Origin: Acrocarpospora macrocephala
GTDB lineage: Bacteria > Actinomycetota > Actinomycetes > Streptosporangiales > Streptosporangiaceae
Direction of reading: 5' to 3'
Length of the DNA stretch: 64,000 nucleotides
Assembly (NCBI RefSeq): GCF_009687865.1
Contig: NZ_BLAE01000006.1
Span: 124,001 to 188,000, forward strand
In this document: piece after piece, positions 21,023-29,134 of the stretch
Layout: every line of letters starts with the position of its first letter
How positions within the stretch are numbered: the stretch's first letter is position 1
Made by a program: the position numbers and the translations under genes
The notes under the pieces: model-generated
Told to the model about the DNA's origin: nothing
Seen by the model: the letters and a program-made list of their open reading frames with translations, nothing else
Databases searched by the model: none

Positions 21023-23569
21023 TCATGCCGGCATCGAGTCCCCGGGAGTGAGGGCGTCACCCTCGACAGCAAGCCAGCCGCGCGCCTCCGCGAGCGTGAC
21101 CGCCATCGCGAGACAGCCGCGGTCGCGTGAGGCTGTGTCCTTGTTGAGGGCGCCTCGGGTCATCGACCCGGCATCCCGGACGCGCTTGGCGACGCGACGA
21201 GCAACGCGTTCGACGTCGTGCTCGGTGGCCGCCTTGGCGGTGTGCGCCCGCACCTCACGCTCGATGTGCGCCCGGGTCTTCTTCTCGGCGTCCTCGGCGA
21301 TCTGGCGGGCGCCGTACTCCAAGAGGTAGTCGCGGAGTTCGCAGGAGGTGCGCCACATGATGGTGGCGAGCTCCCAGTCGTCTTCTGTGACGTTGAGCCG
21401 GTTCTCCAGGATCGCCAGCAGGACGGAGAGCTTGACGAGCATCAGCGGCCTGTGGGAGTCCAGAGGCGGCAGCTTCACGGCGCCGGTGGCGCGCGCCCGG
21501 TCCTCTTCGCGGATCGCCTTGACGAGGGTGGGGGCGAATCGTACGCGCGGATTGGTGCCGAACCCGTGGCGGACGAGCGTGAGGTTGAGCGGGCCTGGGT
21601 CTTCGACGATCTCCTCGGGGATGGAGGGGTCGGTGCTGCTGACCCAGAGGAAGCGCTGCGGGGTGCCGGCGGCGACGTCCTCCAGGAGCGGCAGCGCGGT
21701 TTCGGGCTGGAAGCCGACGACGAGGCCGAGGCTGTAGCTGCCGGATTCAATGACCCGTGTGTTGATCTTGTTGCCGTTGAACTGGCCGATGGTGCCGCCG
21801 GTCCAGGCGCGGCGGATCGACTCGCCGACGGTGGTGCCGTTGCGGCCGAACAGCTGCTTGGTGAAGCTCTCGCCCTCGTCGGCGTAGAAGAGGGCGTTGT
21901 GGCGCACCTGCATGCGGACGCGTTCGGTCTTCTGGGTGCCGCGCCGCGGGCCACTGATGAACATCTCGCCGGTGGCCTGCTCTCGCTCCCCCATGTACGC
22001 CTCGGCGATGCCTTCGCCGGAGCCGAGCGGGAGTTCGTCGAGGAAGTCCAGCAGCAGGGGCGGCGGGAGTAGCTGACGCGGGATCCACGCGGCCGACGAC
22101 TTCCCGGACCCGGAGGGGCCGAGCAGGATCACGAACAGGTTCGCGGACGCGGGCGAGCCCACGCCGGTGTCCGCCTTCAGTTCGGGCGGGAGCAGGCTAG
22201 ATAGGCGGGCTAACAGGCCGCCGAGGACGATGTCTCCGGATCGGGATCGGGCGTGGGCTGCCTGCCTGATGTGTTGCAGGACGGGCCGGGCCGCCCAGAA
22301 GTCTTCGGGCAGCATGCCGCGGCGGCGGACGGGGCCTTTCTCCCAGTCGGCGTCGTCGGGCTCATCGTCCTCATCGCCCTCGTCGGGTTCGTAGGCCTGG
22401 TCGTCGGCGGGGTGGGGTGGCAGGTCGGCGTGGCTGCTGGCCACCGGGCGGGGGCTGCGCTGGGTCCCGTACCCCTGGGCGTAGAGCTGCTTAGCGGCGG
22501 CGCTGAGCGTGGCGGGGGTGACGGTGCCTTCGGTGAGGAGGGTGTGGGCGGCGAACTTGCTGTACGGGACCTCCGCCTCGAAGACGGTGGAGGTGGAGAA
22601 GACGTAGAGGTTGTCGGCGCCGTTGCGGCCGGTGGTGGCGGAGACGCCACGGTCCTTCCCCGCCCGTCGCCAGTAGGTGACAGAGCCTCGCGTGCAGGTC
22701 TTGGTCCAGCCGATCGAGATCAGGATCTCGTCCCAGGTGGTCCGGTTGTTGAAGTCGTCGCCGGGCCGTAGCCCATCCCGGGCCGCCCCTTCAGCGCGAG
22801 CGGTCCGGGTGTATGCCTGTGTGGGCTCTTCGCGGGCCGCGGGCATCTGGTCGAGCGCGGCGGCGAGGCGGTGGAGGGCGTCGCGCTCCTCAGGGGTGAT
22901 GGTGGGGATGGTGTCGAAGCCGCCGGCGGTGAGCGCCCAGCCGCGACCGCTGGCGTGAGTGCGTCCGGCGGAGGGGGCGATGACGACGAAGCCGCCTTCA
23001 CCGCGGGTTTCGATGAGGACCTGGGGGACCTGCTCGCCGCGTATGACCTGGTCGAGTTTCTCCTGGCGCTTGGCCTTGCGCTTCCGATCGCGTTCCTTGT
23101 CGATGTCGGCCTGCTGCTGCGCCTTCCATGCGGCGAGTTCTTCGGGGGTGGAGGGGCGGCGGGCCAGTTTGGTGTTCTTGGAGACGGGTCCGCCCACCCG
23201 GTAGAGGAGGTGGACGCCTCCGGAGGGGGTGGTCTCGCGGTAGCCGTTGGCGACGCGTGCCCACAGGTCGTCGAGTCCGGAGTCGTTGGCGATGATGCCG
23301 ATCTCTTTGACGAGTCCTTCGGTGATGGCGCGGCCTTCGAACTCCAGCATTTCCAGGTTGCCCGATATCCGGCCGCAGACGACGCCGAGGCCGTCGTATC
23401 GGCCGTTGGCGAACCAGCGGTCGAGCTGGTCGGGGGTTGGGCGTGCGGTTTCGTACCGCTTCCAGGAGGCACCGTCGGGCCATGGCTGTTTGGTGCCGTT
23501 GGTGGCGGCGGGGATCAGGCACAGGCCGTTGGCGTGTGCTTGGCGCGCGGTGTCGCGCAGGGGTGTCAC
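21023..23569 (-). CDS. Prim-Pol primase/helicase replicase
   Basis: 848 residues. The N-terminus (about 1-230) has the bifunctional primase-polymerase pattern: LIPAATNGTKQPWPDG, a DGLGVVCG...LEMLEFEG acidic site (about 58-80), TTPSGGVHLLYRV (about 113-125) and GEGGFVVIAPSAG. After a variable acidic linker (about 385-410) comes a helicase ATPase with GPSGSGKSSA (about 480-489) and a FYADEGESF Walker B-like site (about 556-564), similar to DUF3987-type primase-helicases. The start is GTG at 23569. It probably initiates prophage replication at the adjacent repeat array. Confidence 0.85.
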   Translation of the reverse strand: MTPLRDTARQAHANGLCLIPAATNGTKQPWPDGASWKRYETARPTPDQLDRWFANGRYDGLGVVCGRISGNLEMLEFEGRAITEGLVKEIGIIANDSGLDDLWARVANGYRETTPSGGVHLLYRVGGPVSKNTKLARRPSTPEELAAWKAQQQADIDKERDRKRKAKRQEKLDQVIRGEQVPQVLIETRGEGGFVVIAPSAGRTHASGRGWALTAGGFDTIPTITPEERDALHRLAAALDQMPAAREEPTQAYTRTARAEGAARDGLRPGDDFNNRTTWDEILISIGWTKTCTRGSVTYWRRAGKDRGVSATTGRNGADNLYVFSTSTVFEAEVPYSKFAAHTLLTEGTVTPATLSAAAKQLYAQGYGTQRSPRPVASSHADLPPHPADDQAYEPDEGDEDDEPDDADWEKGPVRRRGMLPEDFWAARPVLQHIRQAAHARSRSGDIVLGGLLARLSSLLPPELKADTGVGSPASANLFVILLGPSGSGKSSAAWIPRQLLPPPLLLDFLDELPLGSGEGIAEAYMGEREQATGEMFISGPRRGTQKTERVRMQVRHNALFYADEGESFTKQLFGRNGTTVGESIRRAWTGGTIGQFNGNKINTRVIESGSYSLGLVVGFQPETALPLLEDVAAGTPQRFLWVSSTDPSIPEEIVEDPGPLNLTLVRHGFGTNPRVRFAPTLVKAIREEDRARATGAVKLPPLDSHRPLMLVKLSVLLAILENRLNVTEDDWELATIMWRTSCELRDYLLEYGARQIAEDAEKKTRAHIEREVRAHTAKAATEHDVERVARRVAKRVRDAGSMTRGALNKDTASRDRGCLAMAVTLAEARGWLAVEGDALTPGDSMPA

Positions 23570-23676
23570 GGCTCGCCTCGCGTGCCCGCGGGTTCTGCGC
23601 CGCTGGACTCCCGCCGGCGGTGCTGCTGGTGGTTCAAGTGCCCCCCTGTTGTGGTGCTGGCTGGTGTGACCGCGGG

Positions 23677-23696
23677 CCCCTGACGGCGGTCAGGGG
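23677..23696. terminator. Stem-loop across the stop codon of the XRE gene
   Basis: CCCCTGAC (23677-23684) and GTCAGGGG (23689-23696) form an 8-bp stem with a GGCG loop. It covers the TGA of the gene at 23690. No T-run follows on either strand, so termination may be weak. Confidence 0.4.
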
Positions 23697-23968
23697 GTGG
23701 GGGCGGTTCTTCGAGGGGGCTGGTCCTGGTCGGCGATGTAGGGGGCGAGTGCGTTGCGCAGCTGGCGGAGGTAGAGGACGCCGGCGAGCCGGTAGAGCAC
23801 GTCGACGCTGGGCATGGCCTGGCCGCGTTCGACGCGGGATAGGTGGGCCATGTCGATTCCGGCGAGGGAGGCGGTGCGGCGGAGGCTGAGGCCTTGCTGG
23901 AGCCTGGCTTCGCGGAGACGGGAGTGTTCCTGGGTATTACCAGTTTCTGCCCTGGTGGACACAGACAT
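23690..23968 (-). CDS. XRE-family regulator (Cro/repressor-like)
   Basis: 92 residues. LREARLQQGLSLRRTASLAG, IDMAHLSRVERGQAMPSVD form a complete XRE helix-turn-helix (about 18-58), then LYRLAGVLYLRQLRNALAPY. Divergent from the plus-strand XRE gene at 24061, so together they look like a lysis/lysogeny switch. It lies just upstream of the replicase and may control it. Confidence 0.75.
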   Translation of the reverse strand: MSVSTRAETGNTQEHSRLREARLQQGLSLRRTASLAGIDMAHLSRVERGQAMPSVDVLYRLAGVLYLRQLRNALAPYIADQDQPPRRTAPTP

Positions 23969-24060
23969 GAGATCACCCTAGTGGTAGCGATGAGTTCAGG
24001 GCAACGTCAAAGCCTGGATCTGGTTGTGTAAACCCAGGCTCGCCGCTTAGGCTCCGCGTT
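23969..24060. promoter_or_regulatory. Divergent promoter/operator region
   Basis: For the rightward gene, TTGTGT, 18 bases, TAGGCT and 7 bases lead straight to the GTG at 24061, so a leaderless transcript is likely. On the minus strand TTGACG is followed after 18 bases by TACCAC. AGCCTGG and CCAGGCT form an inverted repeat (about 24010-24038) overlapping both promoters and could be the operator. Confidence 0.5.
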
Positions 24061-24669
24061 GTGTCTGAATCATCAACGTGGACGGTCAACGAGGTTGTGT
24101 CGTATCGATTGGCGTTGGCCCGGCGGCGCGCGGGCTTGACGCAGGAGGAGGCCGCGGCCCGCTTCAGTGAGGCGACCGGGCGGAAGTGGACGAAGAACAG
24201 CGTCGGCGCCGCGGAACGCGCCCGCGAGGTCGGCCGGCTGAGGGAGTTCAACGCGGAGGAGCTGGTGGCCTTTGGCCGCGTCTTCGGTGTGCCGGTGGCC
24301 TTCTTCCTCCTGCCGCCGGACGACACCGGGAAGGATCAGGAGTTCCACCTGGGCCCGGACGGCCAGACGGTGACGCGCCTGAGCCTGCTCTCCTCGGTGC
24401 TGCTGTTCCGCCCGTCGAGCCTGTTCGTGGACGATGCGAACGCTGCAACGCGTGTGCATGGCCTGTCGTGGTCGCCTGCGCATCCGTCCTGGTACCGCCC
24501 GGAGGACGACTTCGTCCCGGAGGAGCCGGGCGTCGAGTACGAGCCGCCGCGCCCGACGCCGGCCGCTGATGACGCGGGTGTGATCGATGGGGCGCAGCGC
24601 CTGGAGGTGTTGCGGTTGCTTGACAGAATCCGCCGGGTTGTGTCGCCGCAGGATGAACCGCCGTTTTGA
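24061..24669 (+). CDS. XRE-family transcriptional regulator
   Basis: 202 residues from GTG. Helix-turn-helix at about 13-70: VVSYRLALARRRAGLTQEEA, AARFSEATGRKWTKNSVGAA, and FGRVFGVPVAFFLLPPD, the pattern of Streptomyces-type XRE regulators with a C-terminal extension. The C-terminal part has no known motif. Plus-strand orientation against an otherwise minus-strand prophage and its own promoter suggest expression in the lysogen. Confidence 0.8.
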   Translation: MSESSTWTVNEVVSYRLALARRRAGLTQEEAAARFSEATGRKWTKNSVGAAERAREVGRLREFNAEELVAFGRVFGVPVAFFLLPPDDTGKDQEFHLGPDGQTVTRLSLLSSVLLFRPSSLFVDDANAATRVHGLSWSPAHPSWYRPEDDFVPEEPGVEYEPPRPTPAADDAGVIDGAQRLEVLRLLDRIRRVVSPQDEPPF

Positions 24670-24725
24670 CCGCCCCTCCCCGTCCTCCTTCTGCCGGCTA
24701 TCCCGGCCTGCCCGGCTACGCCCGC

Positions 24726-25100
24726 TCATCGCCCGCCTCCGATGCCGACCAGGCTGGGATCCCACCGGCGAACCTTGATGATCGACTTGACGACGCCCTT
24801 TGCGATCAGGTGGTCGACGAAGAACTCCGGCTCGCCGCGGTCCTCGTACGGGCCGATTTCGAGTTCGTCGCCTGGTGGTGCGCAGGCGAGGATGCGGATT
24901 TTGCCTCGGTCGTCGAGCATCCAGCGGCAGGGGATCCACCAGGCGTAGAGGGCGGGCTGGCTGGAGTGGAGGGCGCACTCTTGGAGCCAGGCGCACCACA
25001 GGGGCGCGGGCTTCTTGGGCCGCGGCGGCTTGGGTTTGAAGAGGGCGAGTTGTCCGGCGCCTGCCCGGCCGCGGCGGGCGTTGAGGGCTGTGTCACCCAT
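24726..25100 (-). CDS. Phage protein of unknown function (124 aa)
   Basis: 124 residues from ATG 25100 (MGDTALNARRGRAGAGQLAL), aromatic- and Cys-containing: LWCAWLQECALHSSQPALYAWWIPCRWMLDD, written in parts here, is a hydrophobic core. Strands IRILACAPPGDE and LEIGPYE follow. Downstream end converges with the XRE gene at 24061. Function unknown. Confidence 0.55.
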   Translation of the reverse strand: MGDTALNARRGRAGAGQLALFKPKPPRPKKPAPLWCAWLQECALHSSQPALYAWWIPCRWMLDDRGKIRILACAPPGDELEIGPYEDRGEPEFFVDHLIAKGVVKSIIKVRRWDPSLVGIGGGR

Positions 25101-25995
25101 CGGCCCGGCCTCCCACTGGTCCGGCCGCGGACCCGCACGCCGTGCAGGTGAACCCGGCAGGCGGCGCCCCTTCGCACACACCGCATTCGAGCGCGGCCAA
25201 CTTCGCCACCGGCACCGCGAACACCTCGGCCAGGGCGACCAGCAGATCGGCGGGGATCTTGGAGTGGAGTGTCTCCACGTTGGCGAGCGTGCTGCGGTTC
25301 GTCAGCCGTCCCGCCCGGGTTAGGGCTGAGGCGAGCTGCTCAGCCGACCAGCCGCGCGCCCGGCGGAGCCGTACTATCCGCTCGGCCAGGATCCGGTTGA
25401 GGTTCGCGTACTTGGGCGGGCTGTCGGGCATGCAAGCTTTCCTCTCGCCGACGGGGGAATCCACGCCGTGCCAGAGCGCCTGGCACTTGTGGCGGGCGCG
25501 GCGTAGCAGCGAGGCGTAGGAGTGGTAGCCGAGGCCGAGCGCGGCCGCCGCGGCGGTGTAGGTATGGTGCTCGGCCAGGGCCGCCAGAACGCGTTGTTCG
25601 CCGGGGGTGAGGCGCGGCCAGATCTGGGCGAGCGCGACGCGTTCCGCGGCGGCGTCTGGCTCTTGCGGGTGCCAGCCGGCGCCTTCCCAGTAGCGCATGA
25701 AGCCGCGCCGTTTGCCTCCGTCGGGGTGGGCGCCGTGGCGGTGGCGCTCGTCGGCCACGGCCCGGTTGACGGCCTTCCACCCGGCTGCCGTGAGGTCGCC
25801 CCCAGTCGGGCGTTCGGCAGCGGCGACGAGGGCTTCGGCGATGGCGTGCCAGGCGGCGTCGGCCCGGTCTTGGTAGTTGGTGCCGGTGCCGCGTGCGGTG
25901 CGTACTGCGGCGTGGGCGAGGCGGTCGAGGTCGCGCATGGTGTAGCCGTGCCGGGCTTCCAGGTCGGCTGGGCTGGTGGTGGTGGGCTCACGCAT
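25093..25995 (-). CDS. Sigma-like protein fused in frame to an XRE domain
   Basis: 300 residues. Part 1 (1 to about 190) is sigma-factor-like: an N-terminal helical region, then ERVALAQIWPRLTPGEQRVL and TAAAAALGLGYHSYASLLRR, which match sigma-70 region 4 (recognition helix about 165-185). Part 2 (about 190-300) is an XRE domain, RIVRLRRARGWSAEQLASAL ... NRSTLANVETL, ending in CGVCEGAPPAGFTCTAC. A GAGAGGAAAG ribosome site and an ATG lie at the boundary (ATG at 25430), so the XRE part could also be made alone. The sigma part may activate late genes. Confidence 0.7.
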   Translation of the reverse strand: MREPTTTSPADLEARHGYTMRDLDRLAHAAVRTARGTGTNYQDRADAAWHAIAEALVAAAERPTGGDLTAAGWKAVNRAVADERHRHGAHPDGGKRRGFMRYWEGAGWHPQEPDAAAERVALAQIWPRLTPGEQRVLAALAEHHTYTAAAAALGLGYHSYASLLRRARHKCQALWHGVDSPVGERKACMPDSPPKYANLNRILAERIVRLRRARGWSAEQLASALTRAGRLTNRSTLANVETLHSKIPADLLVALAEVFAVPVAKLAALECGVCEGAPPAGFTCTACGSAAGPVGGRADG

Positions 25996-26329
25996 CGGCG
26001 GCCACCACCTGGCAGCACTTGGCCTCATCCACGCTGGGGCATCCGTGGATGCACCATGTGCACCGCCGGTCGTGGCAGTGTTCGCCTTCCTCGTCGGCGC
26101 ACTGTTCGGGGTCGCAGCGGCAGTCGGCGCACCGGAAGGGCTTGCGCAGCTGGTCGAGGCACGCCCGCTCGTATTCGGCCTTGTACCGCTCGCGCGCCTG
26201 CTCATCGGTGAGGCCACTGCCGTGGGGGGCGGGTTGGGTGAGGTGGAAGTAGCGGTCGATGACCGTGTTCCAGCACTGCCCGGTCATCTCGTGGTGGGTG
26301 CGGTGCAAAAGGCAGTCGCCGAGGCTCAT
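25988..26329 (-). CDS. Cys-rich phage protein (113 aa)
   Basis: 113 residues, MSLGDCLLHRTHHEMTGQCW, with a dense metal-binding C-terminus (RCADCRCDPEQC, HCHDRRCTWCIHGCP). At least ten cysteines could hold two or more zinc ions. It precedes the sigma-like gene with a short overlap. Function unknown. Confidence 0.6.
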   Translation of the reverse strand: MSLGDCLLHRTHHEMTGQCWNTVIDRYFHLTQPAPHGSGLTDEQARERYKAEYERACLDQLRKPFRCADCRCDPEQCADEEGEHCHDRRCTWCIHGCPSVDEAKCCQVVAADA

Positions 26330-26571
26330 CCGCGTGCCTTGGGGTTCTCGCTGCGGCCGTACCCGGCTTCCAGTTCGTGGAGGCGGCGCAGGAGGCTGCG
26401 CAGGAGGCGCTGGTTCTTCTGGTACTGGGCGCGGTTTCCGAGTAGGAGTCCGCCGATCGTGGCGCTGAGGACGGCTTCGTCGGTGTCGCCGGTCAGGAGG
26501 TGGAAGAGGGAGAGGGCGAAGAGGATGGCGGCGATGATGGCGAGGACTTTGGCGGGGTTCTTGTGTGGCAT
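26326..26571 (-). CDS. Two-segment membrane protein
   Basis: 81 residues. Two hydrophobic segments (VLAIIAAILFALSLFHLL, about 9-26; AVLSATIGGLLLG, about 33-45) and a basic, coiled C-terminus (RLLRSLLRRLHELEAGYG). The size and topology are those of a small holin, but the early-region position argues for an exclusion or membrane-anchoring role instead. A ribosome site AGAAAGG precedes the ATG. Confidence 0.55.
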   Translation of the reverse strand: MPHKNPAKVLAIIAAILFALSLFHLLTGDTDEAVLSATIGGLLLGNRAQYQKNQRLLRSLLRRLHELEAGYGRSENPKARG

Positions 26572-26608
26572 GACGGGCCTTTCTGGTCAGGGTGTGGGGT
26601 TGGGTGCC

Positions 26609-26628
26609 GTGCCGCCCCCGAGCGGCAC
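26609..26628. other. Stem-loop between membrane-protein genes
   Basis: GTGCCGC (26609-26615) pairs with GCGGCAC (26622-26628) in the 72-base gap between the genes at 26571 and 26644. No T-run follows on the minus strand; it may be a processing or weak termination site. Confidence 0.4.
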
Positions 26629-26643
26629 GACACCGGAGAAGGG

Positions 26644-26775
26644 CTAGACAGAGAGCTGGGCGAGAACGGCCACGGTGGTCACCACGGCGAACACCACCAG
26701 GACCAGAGCGGCCGACTGCCACCAGGGCCGTCGAGGGAACCGCATGTTGCGCCGCGGCGGCCCACCGAAGGCCAT
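26644..26775 (-). CDS. 43-residue membrane peptide
   Basis: Reads MAFGGPPRRNMRFPRRPWWQ, then SAALVLVVFAVVTTVAVLAQ and LSV. A basic N-terminus followed by one hydrophobic segment of about 20 residues predicts an N-in single-pass peptide. Its ATG overlaps the stop of the lipoprotein gene above (TGATG), so the two are probably co-translated. Too short for many gene callers. Confidence 0.6.
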   Translation of the reverse strand: MAFGGPPRRNMRFPRRPWWQSAALVLVVFAVVTTVAVLAQLSV

Positions 26776-27293
26776 CAGTTCGCGTCCGCGACGAGCGAGA
26801 TCGGCGTGTTGACCTTCATCGGCCGGTCGAACTGCAGGTAGTCGAGCGTCGTGGTGACGAGCATCCCTTCAGGGGTGAAGAAGAAGATCCCCGGCTCGCG
26901 ATCGCCATAGGTGGCGTCGTCTCCGGCGGCGGTGACCATCTGGTAGTCCACGCAGCCGTCGCCGCACATGTCCCGATACTCCTGCTCGGGGAGGAGCTGG
27001 GAGTCGGAGGAGGACACCTTGCCCTTGGCCACGTAGTGGGCGACGACCAGGCCGTGGTCGATGATGTAGATGTAGCTGAGCCGGTTCGCGTCGCTATCGC
27101 GCTTAAGCTTCTCCGCCACGTTGATGCGCTCAGTCGGGGACTTGGCCACCAGTCCGGACGGGAACGGGACCGCGTTCTCGGCGGCCTCGTAGTTGGCGCG
27201 CTTCTGCTTGATGTCGTCCGGGATGCCGCTGCAACTGGTCACGACGAGCGCGGCGACAGCGAGGGCGAGAGCGAACCGCTTGGTGGTGAACAT
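26775..27293 (-). CDS. Phage-encoded lipoprotein
   Basis: 172 residues from the second ATG (27293), which sits eight bases from a GGAG ribosome site; the first ATG at 27299 is too close. Signal peptide MFTTKRFALALAVAALVVTS with Cys 21 in a VTSC lipobox. The mature part has no known motif, includes SYIYIIDHGLVVAHYVAKGK and a Cys pair (MCGDGCVDY). A prophage-encoded lipoprotein is a good candidate for superinfection exclusion or surface alteration; that role is inference. Confidence 0.7.
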   Translation of the reverse strand: MFTTKRFALALAVAALVVTSCSGIPDDIKQKRANYEAAENAVPFPSGLVAKSPTERINVAEKLKRDSDANRLSYIYIIDHGLVVAHYVAKGKVSSSDSQLLPEQEYRDMCGDGCVDYQMVTAAGDDATYGDREPGIFFFTPEGMLVTTTLDYLQFDRPMKVNTPISLVADAN

Positions 27294-27323
27294 GGTCATT
27301 TCTCCAGGGGGCTGGGGACGCGG

Positions 27324-28203
27324 TCAGGCGTCGCAGTTGGGGGTGGACTCGTCGATGCGGGAGGGCAGTGGCCTGGGTGTAGCCGGTGCGGTTGCCCAGT
27401 TCGGTCTGCGTCCAGCCGAGCTGCTCGCGGGCGGCGCGGATTCGGGCGCCGACGCCCGGGCGGTCGCTGACGGTGAGGGCCAGGTCGTGGTCGAGGATCT
27501 GGGTGAGCGGCCCGTCGGGGTCGATTCCGCGCGCACGGGTGGCCTCGACCAGCTCGCCGAGCGCGGCCTGGTCTTCCTCGGTGAGCGGCTGATCGGCCAT
27601 GACGGCGACGTGGCCGCCGGGGGCATCCACGACTTCGCACGAGAGCGGCCGGTAGCCGCCGTGCTGTTCGCCTTCGTGGTCGAGCGCCAGGTCGATCAGG
27701 TCCCCGAGCGTGAGTACCTGGTCGCTGGGGCGCGGCTCGCTCTCGTGCACCTCCGGGGTCTCGCAGCCGTCGTGGGGGCAGGTGAGCCAGACGTCGCTGT
27801 GGGATGCGACCACGTAGCGGTCGAACTCGTTGGGGCCGACGGCCGCCGCGACGGGCTCTCCGTCGGCCGCGCCAGTCCGGCACCGATCAAAGGCCCAGGC
27901 GGCCCCACAGCAGCAGGCGTAGCCGCCGACGGCGCCGTTCTCCGTGAAGTGGTGGCGTCCGCAGCGTTCACGCGGGTCGTCAGCCCCGTTGCAGGGCTGC
28001 AACGCCTCCGGGGCCGGAGTGGGGGCATCCACGTTGAGCTCTCCTTCTGTACTGGTGATGCCGAGGTCCGCGTGCGCGCGGGCCAGAGAGATATCGACGC
28101 CGTGCACGGCGATCTGGCGGCTGGTGCGCCGGCAGTCGTCGCACGGCTTGGGGCAGACGGGGCCGACGCGGAACATGCGGCACCACGTGATGAGTTCAGC
28201 CAT
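27324..28203 (-). pseudogene. Zinc-binding/XRE protein with frameshift in its HTH
   Basis: From ATG 28203 the frame encodes a Cys-rich N-terminus (CPKPCDDC, CGRHHFTENG, CPHDGCETP) and, after about residue 260, an XRE domain RIRAAREQLGWTQTELGNRT. At about 27372 the open frame leaves the XRE pattern and would run 170 bases into the lipoprotein gene. One base over, the text continues PLPSRIDESTPNCDA and stops at 27324, just before the lipoprotein. A one-base shift in a sequence like GYTQ-PLPSRID is therefore likely. The intact protein would still have only a short C-terminus after the recognition helix. Confidence 0.6.
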
Positions 28204-28516
28204 CGTCGCCAACGCCCAGCGCCCCCAGCGCCACCTCGGCCAGCCGCGCCAGGTACACCGGGTCCTCGCCCAGCTCTGGCCACTCGGCAACAAGCGCGGC
28301 CTGAATCAGCTGCAGGCCGTCACGCGGCCCCACGACCGCACCGGCGAGGTACGCCCGATAGGCATTGACGGGCACCCGGTAGGTACGGCCGATGCGCAGG
28401 CAGGGCAGTTCGCCCGTGTGTATGAGCCGGTAGATGCTCATCTTGGACAGCCCGAGCTCGGTGGCGATCGTGGCCGCGTCCAGGTATTCGGCGGATGCGT
28501 TCTTCTTTGTGGTCAT
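28196..28516 (-). CDS. Excisionase-family (MerR-like HTH) protein
   Basis: 106 residues. YLDAATIATELGLSKMSIYR, LIHTGELPCLRIGRTYRVP (about 11-50) is the HTH_17/excisionase helix-turn-helix with its wing. The C-terminal part is helical. In other elements such proteins act with integrase in excision or regulate element genes; no integrase lies in this window. Overlaps both neighbours by four to eight bases. Confidence 0.75.
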   Translation of the reverse strand: MTTKKNASAEYLDAATIATELGLSKMSIYRLIHTGELPCLRIGRTYRVPVNAYRAYLAGAVVGPRDGLQLIQAALVAEWPELGEDPVYLARLAEVALGALGVGDDG

Positions 28517-28758
28517 GAGGTGGGCCTGCACTCGGTCTCGTCGTCGTCCAGCGGCCGGTCGTCGGGGAGGGTGTAGGTGGCGTTGCCGATGACGCCGATG
28601 CGGCCGCCTTCCGGCCAGCTCGCGATCGTGGGGTCCTCGCCCTCGACGACCATGGGCGTGCTGCCTGTGTAGTCCTGCAGCACGAAGCCGCACCGCTCAC
28701 AGGTCTGGTAGAGGCCGCCGAGCTGGGCGGGCCCGGCGATGTGGATGGTCGCGCTCAT
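28513..28758 (-). CDS. Small phage protein with CxxC motif (81 aa)
   Basis: 81 residues, MSATIHIAGPAQLGGLYQTC, with CERCGFVLQDYTGS giving a CxxC zinc-finger half and an acidic C-terminus (LPDDRPLDDDETEC). Likely a single zinc-ribbon protein. Overlaps the TAA of the membrane protein gene above (TAATG). Confidence 0.55.
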   Translation of the reverse strand: MSATIHIAGPAQLGGLYQTCERCGFVLQDYTGSTPMVVEGEDPTIASWPEGGRIGVIGNATYTLPDDRPLDDDETECRPTS

Positions 28759-28955
28759 TAGCGGCCCGCCCTTCTGATTCGGCGTGCCAGCCACCATTCC
28801 CGGACGCCCACGCAGGGCAGGATGAGCCACCAGAAGGTGGCGGTTACGAGCCATGCCGCCATGTCGAGGGCATCCTGAGGAGCCCGCCACCGACAGAGGC
28901 CGAGTCCGGCGGCTTGGATGGCGGCGAGGGTCAGCACGCCGAGGAGGAAGTTCAC
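28758..28955 (-). CDS. Two-segment membrane protein (65 aa)
   Basis: 65 residues. MNFLLGVLTLAAIQAAGLGL (first segment) and ALDMAAWLVTATFWWLILPC (second), ending in a basic WWLARRIRRAGR tail. Small membrane proteins recur in this prophage (19042, 26326, 26644, 33484). Function unknown. Confidence 0.55.
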   Translation of the reverse strand: MNFLLGVLTLAAIQAAGLGLCRWRAPQDALDMAAWLVTATFWWLILPCVGVREWWLARRIRRAGR

Positions 28956-29134
28956 CGGCTGCTCGCGATTTCCAGCGCCATGGCGCGCTCGTACTCAGCC
29001 GACCGGCCGATGGCCCGCCAGAAGTCGCGCTCTGCCTCCCGGCTCTGCCGCTCTTCGGCCGCGGCCCGCTTGTCCGCGCGCCGCTCGCGCATCGCACCGC
29101 GGTAGTAACGTCCGCACCAGATCGGTGGCCTCAC
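28952..29134 (-). CDS. Small basic coiled-coil protein
   Basis: 60 residues from a GTG overlapping the upstream stop: RPPIWCGRYYRGAM, then RERRADKRAAAEERQSREAE, a strongly charged helix. Four-base overlaps at both ends support translation. Function unknown. Confidence 0.5.
   Translation of the reverse strand: MRPPIWCGRYYRGAMRERRADKRAAAEERQSREAERDFWRAIGRSAEYERAMALEIASSR

Noticed and set aside
26326-26571. Holin call for the two-segment membrane protein
   Set aside because: Topology fits, but there is no endolysin nearby and the gene lies in an early operon, so only a membrane-protein call is given.
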